Shown here one piece after another: positions 33,901 to 44,981 of a stretch of 64,000 nucleotides of DNA. Positions within the stretch are counted from its first letter, which is position 1. Each line of letters starts with the position of its first letter. The position numbers were made by a program, and so were the translations under genes. Source of the stretch: Cercophora sp. LCS_1. Taxonomy: Eukaryota; Ascomycota; Sordariomycetes; Sordariales; Lasiosphaeriaceae. The notes under the pieces are model-generated. The model had not been told where the DNA came from and ran no database searches. It saw only the letters and a list, made by a program, of their open reading frames with translations. The stretch spans positions 1,178,001-1,242,000 of the forward strand of contig JAPZLL010000008.1 of assembly GCA_036250225.1 (NCBI GenBank), written 5' to 3'.

Positions 33901-34215
33901 TTGGCTCTGGAGCTCGGTGATAGACTTGAGCCATTGGGGTGCTTGTGTGTTGAATTGGTCAGCGCAAAACTCGAGAGGCACTTTGAGGCTATCGAGGGCC
34001 TTGAGCGACCGTGAAACTGCGTCTTCCAGGATATTGACGTCGGGTGCATTCTGAGAAAGAAGCTCTTGCAATTTCTTGGTTTTATCCAGGACTTGGCCAG
34101 CCTCTTGCTCAGGCTCCTGCACGGGTTGTTGCTCGTTGACTTGCTCGGGGACCTGGTCGAGTTGGAGTCCGTGATCCGGGAACTCATCCTTGACCTCGTT
34201 CTTGATGGACGCCAT
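30911..34215 (-). CDS. Large dynamin-like nuclear GTPase (SLIP-GC-like)
   Basis: Four exons (34215-33790, 33740-32422, 32375-31417, 31362-30911) give 1051 residues. GTPase motifs: G1 GNTGAGKSS (residues 117-125), a switch-I-like CTASPTEISY just after the first intron, G3 VDLPGVQDSN, G4 CSKTDD. A long coiled coil is broken by a basic KKRKRRAKPFGSRKNRK segment and an SD-rich acidic run (about residues 430-470), consistent with nuclear targeting; a helical stalk-like half follows. Fungal relatives are usually labelled nuclear GTPase SLIP-GC. The second intron uses a weak GTCTGT donor that alone keeps the frame (GIKE/LDQETAAEQ). The role in fungi is unclear; the animal namesake affects genome stability in germinal-centre B cells. 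Unrelated by position to the dynamin fragment at 13433. Confidence 0.8.
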
Positions 34216-34838
34216 GACTGCTTGGCCCGAATAAGGGCGACTGTAACGGGAAGTGATGTGTCAAACAGCAACCCCGACGGGCGCAGAAAAAAAACAGATC
34301 GACCACACGGAACCAGTTAGACAGATTAGAAACAAGCGAAGGAATAGCAGTTAGTTGCAGATGCAGGTGCAAAGAAGAAGAAGAAGCGCGTCTTCGTCGT
34401 CGTAGACGCGTCGCAGTGCTGTGGAAGAAGAAAGTTTATTTAAGTGTCGGGGTGGGGTCGTGGTTGAGAAAGCACCTGCCCACAACTCTGGGATTTTCTT
34501 ACGGTACCGAGTCGTCCGAACGGGATTCCAGATTGTTGATTCACTCGTTGTTTGTTTGGTTGATGGAGGAATGAATTTCGAGGGCAGCGTTTGTGTGTGT
34601 TGTTTGCTTGTGGGTTGGGTACACTACCCGTTCCGTCCCATCAAGGTCCTTGCGATGACGCCAAACCGAACGACCCCGGCAACCCGGTTTTTGGGACAAC
34701 GCAAGGAAGGTGCGAGTAACTTCGTCGGGGCCAAGCGCGGGGTTCTGGGAACGACGCCAGCACTAAACACTCTTCCTCGGCAACCAGACAATGCATCAAA
34801 ATAGCATTCAACTCTACCAGATAGGGTATCTCCAACGC
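34216..34838. other. Intergenic: GTPase promoter with GAA run, hairpin and MCB-like site
   Basis: A short GAA run (34372-34386) abuts a 7-bp inverted repeat (CGCGTCT 34387-34393, AGACGCG 34404-34410) whose right arm overlaps ACGCGT (34406-34411), the MluI cell-cycle box bound by MBF in yeasts. It lies about 190 nt upstream of the GTPase ATG. The remainder is 3' flank of the secreted-protein gene. Confidence 0.4.
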
Positions 34839-35645
34839 TCAGAGCGCCCTCTCCAGCTCATTCCAGCAGTGACCCCTCGCCACAGAAATGAAGCAATCGC
34901 TCAAAGGAAACGCCAGCTTGTCGCTGTGATTGTTACAATTCTTGTGCGGCCACCCATTGTAGTCGATGCAGCTCTTGATCGGAGCCTTGGGCCTCGTACA
35001 CCGTCCTTCGTCAATCTTGTACACGACAGAGCACACCTTGTTTCCATGATTCTGATAGCAACTGCCCCCGTCCCCATCCTTCCTCGGCTTCAGTCCCACA
35101 CCATGCTCGTGGTGATGGCTTCCGTGCCTCCATCCAAAGTCATACACATGCACGCTCCCGTGCTTCCTGATCGCTGGGCTGGGCTCAGCAAGATGGATGA
35201 TGCCATCTTCGATCCTGTTGCCATCGACGCCACGGACCTCGTCGGTCTGGTACCGGCCGATGACAGCACAGTCACCGTCGATGTGCTCGTGCGGGAACTC
35301 CCCGAGCTCGTTGGCTTCGATGAGGGAGCCCTGGTGCAGAACGAGGGCGTTTTGCACAGGGAAGTAGACGCGCATGGCACGCTCGACAGGGTCGTAGTGG
35401 GCGGAGGTGATGGCATCCCACTCGGCAGGACGGGTAGCAATGGCGTGTTCAAGGTTGGCGAGTTCGCCGCCGCTCATGAGGATCTTCTTGAAGCCGATGA
35501 GCTTGACCGTGTGGTTGGGGTGGGTGTAGCTCATGGTGTCGAGGAAGCGCTCCTCGAAACCGTGGATGGCTTCATCGCGGGCACGGAGGGCATGCAGGTC
35601 TGGGACTGCCAGAGCCAGGGGAAGAAGAGAGAGGAGCAACTTCAT
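34839..35645 (-). CDS. Secreted cysteine-containing protein of unknown function
   Basis: Single exon, 268 residues. MKLLLSLLPLALAVP is a clear signal peptide. The mature protein has eight cysteines, seven of them in the last 80 residues (SCYQNHGNKVCSV, GRCTRP, KSCIDY, KNCNNH, SDCFIS, HCWNEL), and a His-rich stretch HGSHHHEHG. The N-terminal part (VKLIGFKKILMSGGELANLE, EWDAITSAHYD) looks like a folded domain I do not recognise. I chose the ATG directly before the signal peptide; frames upstream are leader. On the coding strand TATAAG (near 35711-35716) sits about 70 nt upstream and would serve as a TATA box. Candidate effector or extracellular protein; function unknown. Confidence 0.75.
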   Translation of the reverse strand: MKLLLSLLPLALAVPDLHALRARDEAIHGFEERFLDTMSYTHPNHTVKLIGFKKILMSGGELANLEHAIATRPAEWDAITSAHYDPVERAMRVYFPVQNALVLHQGSLIEANELGEFPHEHIDGDCAVIGRYQTDEVRGVDGNRIEDGIIHLAEPSPAIRKHGSVHVYDFGWRHGSHHHEHGVGLKPRKDGDGGSCYQNHGNKVCSVVYKIDEGRCTRPKAPIKSCIDYNGWPHKNCNNHSDKLAFPLSDCFISVARGHCWNELERAL

Positions 35646-36339
35646 TGTGGGTTTGATGTGTAAGTGATGATATCTCTGCAGCACTCCAACGTCGTCCAGA
35701 TGGTACTCACTTATACCCCTCTCGCAGGCCATGCCCAGTATCAACGTTGCCCCTCTTCATCTTGAACTTCCGGTCCCAAAGCCATCACCGGCACGCGATC
35801 ACAATATATCAGAGTAACATCCTGTGCCAAGCCTCGATGTTGAGGTCGTCCATAATATGGCTAATATACCACCCCCTTTACCTCATTGGACGCTGCGTAC
35901 AAGCGTACCGGGCTCGGTAACCACCCGCTTGCTGCGCCGCACGCCCTGTTATACAGTTTCGCTAGCTGTGTCTATTCCGGGCACTCGCGCGTCAAAACCG
36001 GCTACCATTGGACAGGTTAGCGGAGCCGAAGCAACTCTCCGCAGTGAATGTTTCATTTCTAAACCTCGTTTCCAAACCTCGTCGTCGGTGTTGAGAGGAG
36101 ATTAGTCTTGTTTGTTGCAAGATGCAACGTCGATGAGCTTCACGTTTCCGGAGCTTTGGTTCCGGTCTTGGGTGAAGAAGCTTCTCTCAAGGGTTATTAT
36201 CCCCCGCAACCGGAACACCGGCATCGGCTATCACGAACCCACATCCAACAAGCTTCATCCCAACCTTGGGCAAAACAACCCCACCCCCTATCCACCACAT
36301 AGAAAGAAATTTCCAACAACCCTTCAACAAGTAACACAA
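35646..36339. other. Intergenic: secreted-protein promoter and tRNA-Ile upstream flank
   Basis: Holds the TATAAG element near 35711-35716 for the minus-strand secreted-protein gene. No other feature supported. Confidence 0.5.
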
Positions 36340-36433
36340 GCCCGATTAGCTCAGCTGGTTAGAGCGTCGTACTAATAATATTCACGGATTACCAGGTATG
36401 CGAAGGTCAACAGTTCAATCCTGTTATTGGGCA
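36340..36433 (+). tRNA. tRNA-Ile (AAT) with 20-nt intron
   Basis: The 94-nt gene folds into a 74-nt cloverleaf once a 20-nt intron (36380-36399 by my count) is removed after position 37. Acceptor stem GCCCGAT/ATTGGGC with one G-U pair, D arm GCTC/GAGC, anticodon stem TCGTA/TGCGA, loop CTAATAA giving anticodon AAT, T stem AACAG/CTGTT around TTCAATC, discriminator A. Intron position is the canonical one for nuclear tRNA introns. Confidence 0.9.
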
Positions 36434-36745
36434 TAGAAGCCTCCCGAGGCATTTCGAGATCTTTTTGTCCCTGAGCCTCATACAGCTTCGGGCTCCTTTA
36501 AACATCCTACACGGGTAGTAGGTCAGCGAGAAAGAGCTCAACGTTTGGCCTCACATACCTGACATACCTTGTATCTGGCACAAATTTCAAGATTGCAGAG
36601 ACATAGCCCCTTCAAATCACCCGGTTCACACAATGACTTGGCAGAGTAAATCCATTCCAGTCCGCAACGCTTCTAACAAACACCCAACACCAAATACCCA
36701 AGACGTATATATCACCTCTACCCCCCGCCCTCTTCATCAACGCCC
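36434..36745. other. Intergenic: tRNA-Ile trailer and carrier 3' flank
   Basis: About 310 bp with no gene recognised. Confidence 0.45.
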
Positions 36746-37848
36746 CTAAAACACCTTATTCATAGCCTGATGCGCCAGCTCAACCCCCAAAAACGTCGCC
36801 GCATTCGCCGGCACCGCTCTCGCCAACGCAGGCCCAAACCCAGGGAAGAAAGCCTTGTACCCGCCAGCCCTATACAGCCCCTTAACAACCCCGCTAATCG
36901 TGACATTCCCCTCGGCCGTCTGCAGCCTCGACTTGACGGTATCAATCGGGAAAACCGGAATCCACATAGCAACGCCCGCACCAGCACCAGCACAGGTAAT
37001 AGCCGTCAGACTGAGCTTCCCGCTAGCCTCGCCGGTGACCGGATCCCGCGGTGTCAGCTTCTTCTTGATATACTCGTACGCGGCAAAGTACGCAGCACTA
37101 CCAGGTCCATCACGCGCCAGGGTGGCGGCCGATCCGCGGAAGACAGAGCGCACGCCACCTTCCTTGTAGAGCTGGCGGACGACGTCGAGGCCGCCGTTGT
37201 ATTTTGGCTTTTCGCCCGGCGCGAGGGTCTTCTGGCCTTGGACTTGGAGGATGACTTTGACGCGCTCAAAGGGCGCCGTGATGGCTGTCATGGGAATGGC
37301 GGAGAAGAAGCCTGCTGCTGAGATTTGGGCGATGGAGAGGGAGCCGTCGGCGGAGACGGTGGAGAAGTTGCGGACGAGGGTTTTGCCGAGGTCGTAGCCC
37401 CAGAAGGAGACGGCGACTGAAGGTCCATTAGAATCCACGAGGGAAAAGGGGATGTGACAGAAAACTTACACATGGGCGTTACACCAACCAAGGGAGCCGA
37501 GACACCGGCGTAGAGACCCCTTCGGAGACCGTCCTTTGCGACGCTCTTGCGGACGACATCGATGGCGGAGGAGTAGACGCCCTTTTCGGCCGTCTGGAGG
37601 CGCACCTTGACCAGGTCGAACGGGTGGCCGACGACAACGGCGCAGACACCGCCGAACCCGCCCGCGACAAACGAGCGCACCTGGGCCATGCCCGTGGAGA
37701 CGGCCGCCTTGGCCTCCTCCTTGATCTCGGCCTTGGACTCGGGAATGTGCGGGAGCTTGTCGGCCACGGCGGCGGGCAGTTTCTCGTGAAGCTTGGTGTT
37801 GATAACCGCGCCGGCCGTCTCGGACGGCGAGGAGCTGGTGCTGGACAT
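36746..37848 (-). CDS. Mitochondrial carnitine/acylcarnitine carrier
   Basis: Two exons (37848-37470, 37416-36746) with a 53-nt GTAAGT...TTCAG intron give 349 residues. SLC25 carrier of the inner mitochondrial membrane, exchanging carnitine and acylcarnitines so that fatty acyl and acetyl groups enter the matrix; the fungal type is AcuH/Crc1. Three tandem carrier repeats carry PFDLVKVRLQT, PFERVKVILQV and PIDTVKSRLQT. GGFGGVCAVVVGHPFDLVKV and GQKTLAPGEKPKYNGGLDVVR (shortened) favour the acylcarnitine subgroup over ornithine or other carriers. The first 55 residues before repeat 1 form an Ala/Lys-rich extension common in filamentous fungal members. The join reads GVTPM/FAVSFWGYDLGK. Confidence 0.88.
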
Positions 37849-39308
37849 GGCTGTGGTGGTTTCGGTCTAAACTGTCGCAAAGGAGAGAGAGAGAAAGAGC
37901 GCTGTCCCTGATTGACGGGAAAAAAAATAGAGAGCGGTGGTTATAGAGACGAGCGCGCGCACACTCGGTCGGTCGGTATTCAATGTCTCAGCGCGGAGCT
38001 CCGAAACGGCGCGGTTAGAGTTTCGATGGCCTCAAAAGCCAGACACGGCCAGACAAGCCCCTGATTTCCCCCCTTTCTTGTCGCGTGCGCTTTTAAATGA
38101 CTCCCCGTTCCGGTCCTTTTTGGAAAGAAAGGGATCCCCAGTTCTCTCCACAGCGCGCGAGGAACAATGATGTTGGTTATCGCAAAAAAGGAGCCCGGAT
38201 CCGCCCCAGAAATTCGCTCTGCTGTTTCGGCCTGAAAATGCGCGTCCACAAAGTCAATTGCGCCGTATGCAAGACAACAAATGTGTACTAAATAGAGAGT
38301 ATGGGACGCAGAGAGCGCTTTGAGAGAATGGAGGGACAAAAGGGACGAACAAACGGGCGTTTGGAAAGCTCCGTTGCTGCGGTTATCAGTATCAGCCACG
38401 CACGTCACGGCCCAGAACCTCGGCAAAAAGGAGAGTGGGATGCCCCGCGTCGCTCGCTTGCCCATCGCCAACGGCAGACAGTCCAGCGGCGTTGGACTGA
38501 CGGACCCTTGAAATGGCTCTGTACATCCGCTGCTATGCGCTCGCCGCAATGGTCAGCCACCATGTCTCCAGCCATCCCTCGGCCCCTCGGTCGCTGTTCC
38601 GTGGGGCATTGTCGACATGGACCCCGGGAGTTGTTCTCCCTCGGCCGACAGACAAGTCACGATCGAGGGGCACACGAGATCGCGCTCGCAGCAAAATGGC
38701 CCAATTGCAGGTTAAAAAGACGCAGCCACCCGCGCCGGACAGACGGATGGCTGAGGTCACGGCGCGAATGGCAAGCTGTTTCTTCAGCCAATTGATGCAG
38801 GGTCATAACGTCGGCCGAGCCCATCTGATTCTCGACCGCCAGGTACGTACCGGCGGGTGCCAAGCCCCCACGTTGGGGGATTTGCATGTGATGCAATGAG
38901 GCATTAGGGCTAAGGGAACTGGGAGGACGGGAGCGGGGCGGCTTTTGGGCCTCTCCGCGGCCCGCTAACCCCAGCTTCGCAACCAAACAACACAAGGTTG
39001 CATAAGCTCGGCCAGCCTGTGACTTGTAGCGGCACACGAGACGCAGAGGGTATCTCTACTTCTATACAAAGATACCTAGCAAAGTTTAGACACACTCTCT
39101 TGTATCTGTACATCGAACCAGCCCGGCCACATGCTCCTCCACCCAAAAGTATGCAAGCCAACAAGCCAAACATGAGACCTCTCCCAACGTCCCTCTGCCG
39201 TTCCCAATGCTGAACCACCCCGGTCGTAACCAAACCAGTGCCCAAGACCGACTGTCGGAGCGTGGATGCAGACCTGCATCTGTGCTAAACTAACTCCCCA
39301 TCTTCTCC
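37849..39308. other. Intergenic: carrier promoter and zinc transporter 3' flank
   Basis: 1.46 kb between two minus-strand genes. Open frames of up to 128-189 codons on both strands show no domain, signal or conserved-looking stretch. I support no gene here. Confidence 0.45.
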
Positions 39309-41059
39309 CTAGAAGATGTTGGTACTCTGCGTCGGCTTGTGTCCGTGCGAAAGTGGGCTTCGTCCTACTCCGCACCAGCACGATGGGTCTCCCTCGCGCT
39401 CGACTTGCAATGTGATATCGATGTCGTGCTCATACAGATAGTTGCGGACCCGATCCCGCACGTCCTCCATATCAGCTCCTCGTGCTGCCACCACATGCAT
39501 GACTCCGAGCAACTTGTTCCGCTCCGCTCCCTCTCCGGCATTTCGGTCGTCGATCCAAAACTTGGGCACCGAGTAGCCTACTACCCCTTTTAACCCGGCG
39601 ACCCCTGGCAACGTCTCCCGCAGATTATACTCGGTCTCGGCCGGAATCGTGAGCAGCAGCCTCGTGGCTGACGACTTGACGAGAGGAAGCGCCGAAAGTA
39701 GGATCAGAACGGCGATGAGGAACGAGGCAAGGGGGTCCCATCCGGACCACTTCCAGAAGTGGGTGAGGATTGTCGAAGCGATGACCGCCGCGCTTCCCAA
39801 GGTATCAGCAAGGACATGCAAGTAGATACCATACATGTTCTCGTTGTCATGGGAGTGCGAGTGTCCATGGGAATGCCCGTGCGAGTGAGAATGCGCTCCG
39901 TGAGAGTGGCCATGCTTCTCGCCGTGGTCGTGGTCGTGGTCGTGGTCGTGATTGTGTCCGTGATGGTCGTGATCATGGTCGTGGGCATGCGAGTGGCCGT
40001 GGCTGTGACCGCCACAAGACGAGCCTTCACCATGTGAGTGGCCGTGACCATGATGGTGATGGCCAAATGCCATCATCCCGACCAGGTTCACCAACAGCCC
40101 GAGGCTGCTGACGATGAACAGCTCGCCCAGCCTCTTTGTTTCTCTCCCCTCGAATATTCTCTCGACGGCTTCGAACATGATCTCGACGCTGATTAAGATT
40201 AAGAAAACGCCGTTGGCAAACCCGCTGAGGGTTTCAATCTTGCCGAAGCCATACGGAAACCGCTCGCTGGGAGGCCATTTGCTCGCCACGGCAGCAAAAA
40301 GACCAACCGCCAGAGCGACGCAGTCGAAGAACATGTGTATACTGTCGCTGAGAAGGCCAAGCGAGTCCGTTACATACCCGTAGAACGCTTGTACAATCAT
40401 GAATGCGAGATTAAGCCTGGAAGATCGCGTCAGCGGGCTACAGAAGGTATCGACTTGGAGACCAACGTCATGAAGTAGAATATCCTCCGGGAATCTTTTT
40501 CAATCAAGATCGCGTGGATCAACGGCCACTTCTCTGTATATGGCAGGACGAACGTCGTGAACTTTGACCGCTCGACATGTTCGGCACGTTGAGGACGGGT
40601 CTGTGAAGCAGACGGTGGTTGATAGAGACCGGCCGCGCCAAAGTCCCCATTGGCCGGTACGACCAGCGGCTTCCCACCAACCGTTGAATCCATTCGCCAG
40701 TGATTGTTCGCACCCGATTCGAGGACTGGGGAGAGAACCGCCTGTTTATTAGACCTGGGTGGTGAATGTCTTCGTCCATGTCCGTGGTTGTCGTCGTAGT
40801 CATGCGAGTGGTCGTGATCGTGGTCATGCGAGTGGTCGTGGCTATGATCGTGGCAATGATCGTGATCGTGTGAGTTACCACGGTTATGGGGCTGTCCTCC
40901 AAGCGGCCTGGAGTTGCGACGACTCCGCGAGCCCTGGAGGGAACTCAGTGACCCCGAAGAGCCATGCGAGTTCGCTGAGTGGGTGTGCGCATGCATATGG
41001 CCGGGAGAATGGTGATATTGAGGGATGGCGGAGGTCGGTAGAGCGTACGAGGAAGCCAT
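39309..41059 (-). CDS. Cation diffusion facilitator zinc transporter, Msc2/ZnT5 type
   Basis: Two exons (41059-40467, 40416-39309), phase-2 join reading RRIFYFMT/LNLAFMIVQ, 566 residues. Moves Zn2+ from the cytosol into the ER/early secretory pathway. The N-terminal ~200 residues are cytosolic with a HD-rich run (HDHDHCHDHSHDHSHDHDHD, residues about 64-83). The CDF core has the metal-site segments LLSDSIHMFFD and LHVLADTLGSAAV, and a second, longer His-rich loop between TM4 and TM5 (HHHHGHGHSHGEG onward). Yeast Msc2 has the same layout of long N-terminus plus CDF domain and works with Zrg17. The donor GTTGGT is weak but is the only one that keeps the frame. Confidence 0.88.
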
Positions 41060-42186
41060 CTTGAAAGACTATTAAGTCTGGATCGGGAGCGTCAATGCCC
41101 CCAAGGTACCTCAAGTCCTTATCATCTGGCGGGTCGCGTATTCCAGCGAGGGTAACGATGTTTGCGCTTTCTGGCCTGTTGCACCACTATCAACACAAAG
41201 CTTTCGCTTCTCAGGGGCAGAGACCTACAGTAGACTGCACAGGCTCGTGATGATGTCGCTGTGGCGTTTCGGTCGACCCGCAATCGCGGAATGCTGGAAC
41301 AAGCACCGAGACAATGTCTGGAGCTCGGAAAATGCGCTGCTGATTTTCGCGATCAGCAAACAGCCGACCGGCAGCAATGGGCGGCAATTGCTTGGCTTGA
41401 GCCAAAACAGACCAGCTGCTGAGGGCGTGGGTGATGTCGCTTTCTTGAGGTTAAGAGGAGTCAGTTTCGGCTCGTCGCTCTGTCCCTCATTGCTGCGGCG
41501 CTGCCTCGATCCCTGACGCATCCACGACCGACGCCGCCTTCCCTTTTTGTTCCCCTGAACTTGCTCCAGGCCCCGTGTGGGGAGGGTTGACACACGCCAC
41601 AACAGTCGCGCCGCTGATTGGATGCTTTCCCCCGCGATTCTTGGTTCACCCCTGACCCTGTCGCATGCACGCGATGCGCTAAGCTTAGAATCCTGGTCAG
41701 ATAATATGCGTTAATTAGAAGGGCCAATCACAGCGATATTGCTAACATCATCAATCGCGTCGTGGATGCATCCTCTGATAGAGCAAGGCTGACCACGACC
41801 ACGAGGCTGAAGGCAGTCCGTTGCAGGTTTGAGAGTATCATGGTGCGATGTTGCTGGTGATGCGCATGAGCTATCCTGGAGCTCCATACCGACATAATTG
41901 AGATGGTTTCTTGAGAGTTAACCGATCTCCGTCAGCCATTTACTCACAGGTCAACACGTGTCCTCAACTCGAGAAGGGCTCACACTACCGTCTCTCTTAT
42001 CTCGTCAAGCGGTTTGAGGAGCTGCAACCATTTTGGCCTGCCTTAACGGGCAGTTGTGTTGCGCTTCAACGATTTCGTTCGCCTGCAACCGTAGCGGTGA
42101 AACGTTCGTAGCTCCGATTGAACCTCCGACTTGGGCGACCCAGACTTGTCAAAATTCAGCAGGTCGCCACACCGGCTTGAGCCAAC
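41060..42186. other. Divergent promoter region, zinc transporter (-) and ALG1 (+)
   Basis: 1.13 kb with no supported gene or RNA. Confidence 0.5.
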
Positions 42187-43583
42187 ATGGCCCCGATTCT
42201 TATATTCGTCTTTCTTTTCGGCGTCATTACATTTACGTTATTTGTACTCCTACTCAGAAGTATTACAAGCCATGGCGAGTCACCAGCAGGCGAGAAGCCC
42301 TCGGTTCAGGTGCTCGTCCTGGGCGACATCGGGCGAAGTCCCCGAATGACATACCATGCCCTGAGCATCGCCAAGCACGGAGGACAAGTGCACCTAATCG
42401 GATATCTAGGTAAGCCCCTATTCCCGCCAAACCGAATACTCACTAAGACTCCCCAGAAACCACACCCCACCCCGACGTCACCTCCAACCCCAACATCACC
42501 ATCGTCTCTCTCCCCTCCGCGCTGGGCAAACCGCCATCCATCCCCTTCCTTCTCTTCGCCCCCTTCAAAGTCCTCCACCAGCTCACCCATCTTCTCACCA
42601 CCCTCCTGCGCCTCCCACCAGCACAATGGCTCCTCGTTCAGAACCCTCCCTCGATCCCAACGCTCGCCATCGGCATCCTCATCTCCCACCTTCGCCCGAC
42701 TAAACTCATGATCGACTGGCACAACTACGGCTGGACCATCCTCGCCGGCACGCGCGGGGCTTCCCACCCCCTAGTCCGCCTCTCCAAGCTCTATGAATCC
42801 CTCCTCGGCCGCTACGCCTCCCACAACCTTACCGTCACCCACGCCATGGCCCGCCAACTCCGCCAGCCGCCCTACAACATCAGCCGCCCCCTCCTCCCCG
42901 TCCACGACCGACCAGCCGCCATCTTCCAGCCCCTCGCTTCAGCCTCCCTCCGAAAGGACATCCTATCCCGCGTCATCCCCGAAAAGAACCTCATCCCCTC
43001 AGTCCTAGACGGCACCACTCGTCTCATAGCGAGTAGCACCTCCTGGACACCAGACGAGGACTTTTCCATCCTCCTCGACGCACTAGTCGAGTACGCTGCC
43101 ACCAAAGCCGCAGTTCCAGTATTAGCGGTGATCACGGGCAAGGGACCGCAAAAGGAGATGTATCTCCGTAACATCGAGGAGCTCACAAAAGCGGGACGGT
43201 TACCGAATGTGAGGGTCATCACGGCATTCTTGCCCTTTGCGGACTATGCTGCCTTGTTGGCGTGTGCAGATCTGGGGATTTGTCTGCATATGAGTAGCTC
43301 GGGGGTGGATCTGCCAATGAAAGTGGTTGATATGTTTGGGGCCGGGTTGCCGGTCGCAGCGTATAGCGGGTATGAGAGTTTCGGGGAGCTGGTGAAGGAG
43401 GGTGAGAATGGGCGTGGTTTCGAGACGTCGGGGGAGTTGGCTGGTATACTTGGACGGTTGTTGAGCGATGAAGGGAAGAAGGAGTTGCAGGTTTTGAAGA
43501 AAGGGGCAGTCAAGGAAGGGGGTAGGAGGTGGGATGAGGAGTGGGATGGGACGGTTGGAGGTGTATTAGGGTTAGTTATGTGA
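42187..43583 (+). CDS. alg1: Chitobiosyldiphosphodolichol beta-1,4-mannosyltransferase (ALG1)
   Basis: Two exons (42187-42409, 42457-43583) with a 47-nt GTAAGC...CCCAG intron, phase 1, give 449 residues. Adds the first mannose (from GDP-mannose) to GlcNAc2-PP-dolichol on the cytosolic face of the ER. An N-terminal anchor (IFVFLFGVITFTLFVLLL) precedes the GT33 core: VLVLGDIGRSPRMTYHALSI, IDWHNYGWTIL, VTHAMARQL, LLPVHDRPAAIFQPL, SSTSWTPDEDFSILLDALVE, and the nucleotide-sugar end LGICLHMSSSGVDLPMKVVD (trimmed) with FGAGLPV. These stretches are diagnostic for Alg1. It converges with a UBC7-type E2 gene, 187 bp apart. Confidence 0.95.
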
Positions 43584-43770
43584 AGAAAGCTGTGGTATTT
43601 GACCCTTTGCTACCTTGAAGCTGCTATGTCAAATGATGAATCCAGTTGTGATGAAGCGGGAAGAAAAAAAACAAATTCGCTGTTGCGCCATGGCCGTGTC
43701 AGTCTTGTCTCCCTGATACCCAGGATTCCCTGCAGGTTAATAACAATTCGCTCTGATTTTAATGAATGGC

Positions 43771-44378
43771 TTAATCCTCCCCCAGGCTCTCCCTAACACA
43801 CTTGCGACACCGTCTTCGGAACTCCTTGTGCTTGCCCTCCCTTTCCTCGCGCAACAGGCGCGCAGCTTCCACATTGGCCGGGCTCTCGTCGTTCGGGTCC
43901 TCAAAAAGGCTGATGACGCTCAAGAGGATGGTCTCGGGCGATTGCACTGGACTCCATCGCTCACTAGCCGCCTCGTAGCCGTACTTATCTTCCTCGGGCG
44001 GGTGCAGGATGCTGATGCAGAGCTCGCCGCTGGGGTAGATGTTTGGATGGAAGGGGATCGGCGACTGGAAGGTCAACTTGGGTGGCATGAGCGGATACGT
44101 CGGAGGAAAGCTGAGGTATGCGCGGAAGTTTCCTCCTGGAGAGGAATGGTTAGCGGACTTCAAGAACAAGGAGAGGCAGGGAGAGAGAGAGAGAGAACCG
44201 TACCGCCATAGTATTTGCAATCGTCGCTGATCATCAACATCACCTCCCACTCGAAAATATTGCTGTCGCTGACGAGTCCGCACGAAATGCCGGGAATGTC
44301 CTTATCCGTCTGCATCTGCTTCAGTTGGCGGCGGAGGAGCGCCCCGGCTGCGGCGGAGGATACAGAGGAGCCCGCCAT
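43771..44378 (-). CDS. Ubiquitin-conjugating enzyme E2, UBC7/UBE2G type
   Basis: Two exons (44378-44204, 44135-43771) with a 68-nt GTACGG...CCAG intron give 179 residues. The UBC fold shows the HPN motif (residues 88-90), catalytic C98 in GELCISIL, and right after it the acidic insertion HPPEEDKYGYEAASERWSP that marks the Ubc7/UBE2G/Cdc34 group. The Ubc7 class works with the Hrd1 and Doa10 ligases in ER-associated degradation. The C-terminus lacks the long acidic tail of Cdc34, which favours Ubc7. The N-terminus has an unusual Ser/Ala run (SSVSSAAAGALL) before the first helix. Confidence 0.9.
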
Positions 44379-44981
44379 GCTTGCGTGTGCTAACTGTCGA
44401 CTTTGCGCGGTGTCTACCGTGGTATTTATGACTTGTCTGGCGCTCAAGGGCGAGGATCCGAGTTGGTATGAACCTGGGGGGCTGTCGTGTGATGCGTTCG
44501 TCTCAGGGCAGAAACGGCTGCGCTCCGCTTTGAGCTCGAGGCGGGGCAGAGGGTCAACCAAAGTGGCCGGGATGCAAGGTTTCGTTTGGATGACGACGAG
44601 ACCCTTGGGATATTACTCTGAACCGGAGAACGACAGACAATGGGTAAGAGGAGAGATTATTAGTTACGGCTTTCGTTTGTTCGGATCGAAGTTCTGGGGT
44701 CCCGACCAGCCTTTCCTTCCGTCTTTGAGTGGGCGGGGTCAACCGAAGCGGCGGCGCCGATGCGGCAAGGCGGGGGGCCCACGTTGGCCGCCTTGTCTTC
44801 TCGCTGCCGCATCAATGTCGAGCTATCCCTATTCCCATTCCCATGGGCAGATATATTGTGCAATATACAACGAGATGGTATCCTGCAAACTGTTCAATAT
44901 CCCATATCAACGCTCAAACGCCGTCCCATGCCTGGTATCTTTGTACATACTTCGTAAACCCGCACACGTTCAAACGGACCC
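44379..44981. other. Intergenic: UBC7 promoter and SNU23 3' flank
   Basis: Contains an inverted repeat TATATTG-TG-CAATATA at 44852-44867, with the same 7-bp arms as the palindrome upstream of xlnR. No gene recognised. Confidence 0.45.

Noticed and set aside
34791..35663. 290-codon plus-strand open frame opposite the secreted-protein gene
   Set aside because: The minus strand has a signal peptide, TATA box and ordered cysteines; the plus-strand frame has none of these.
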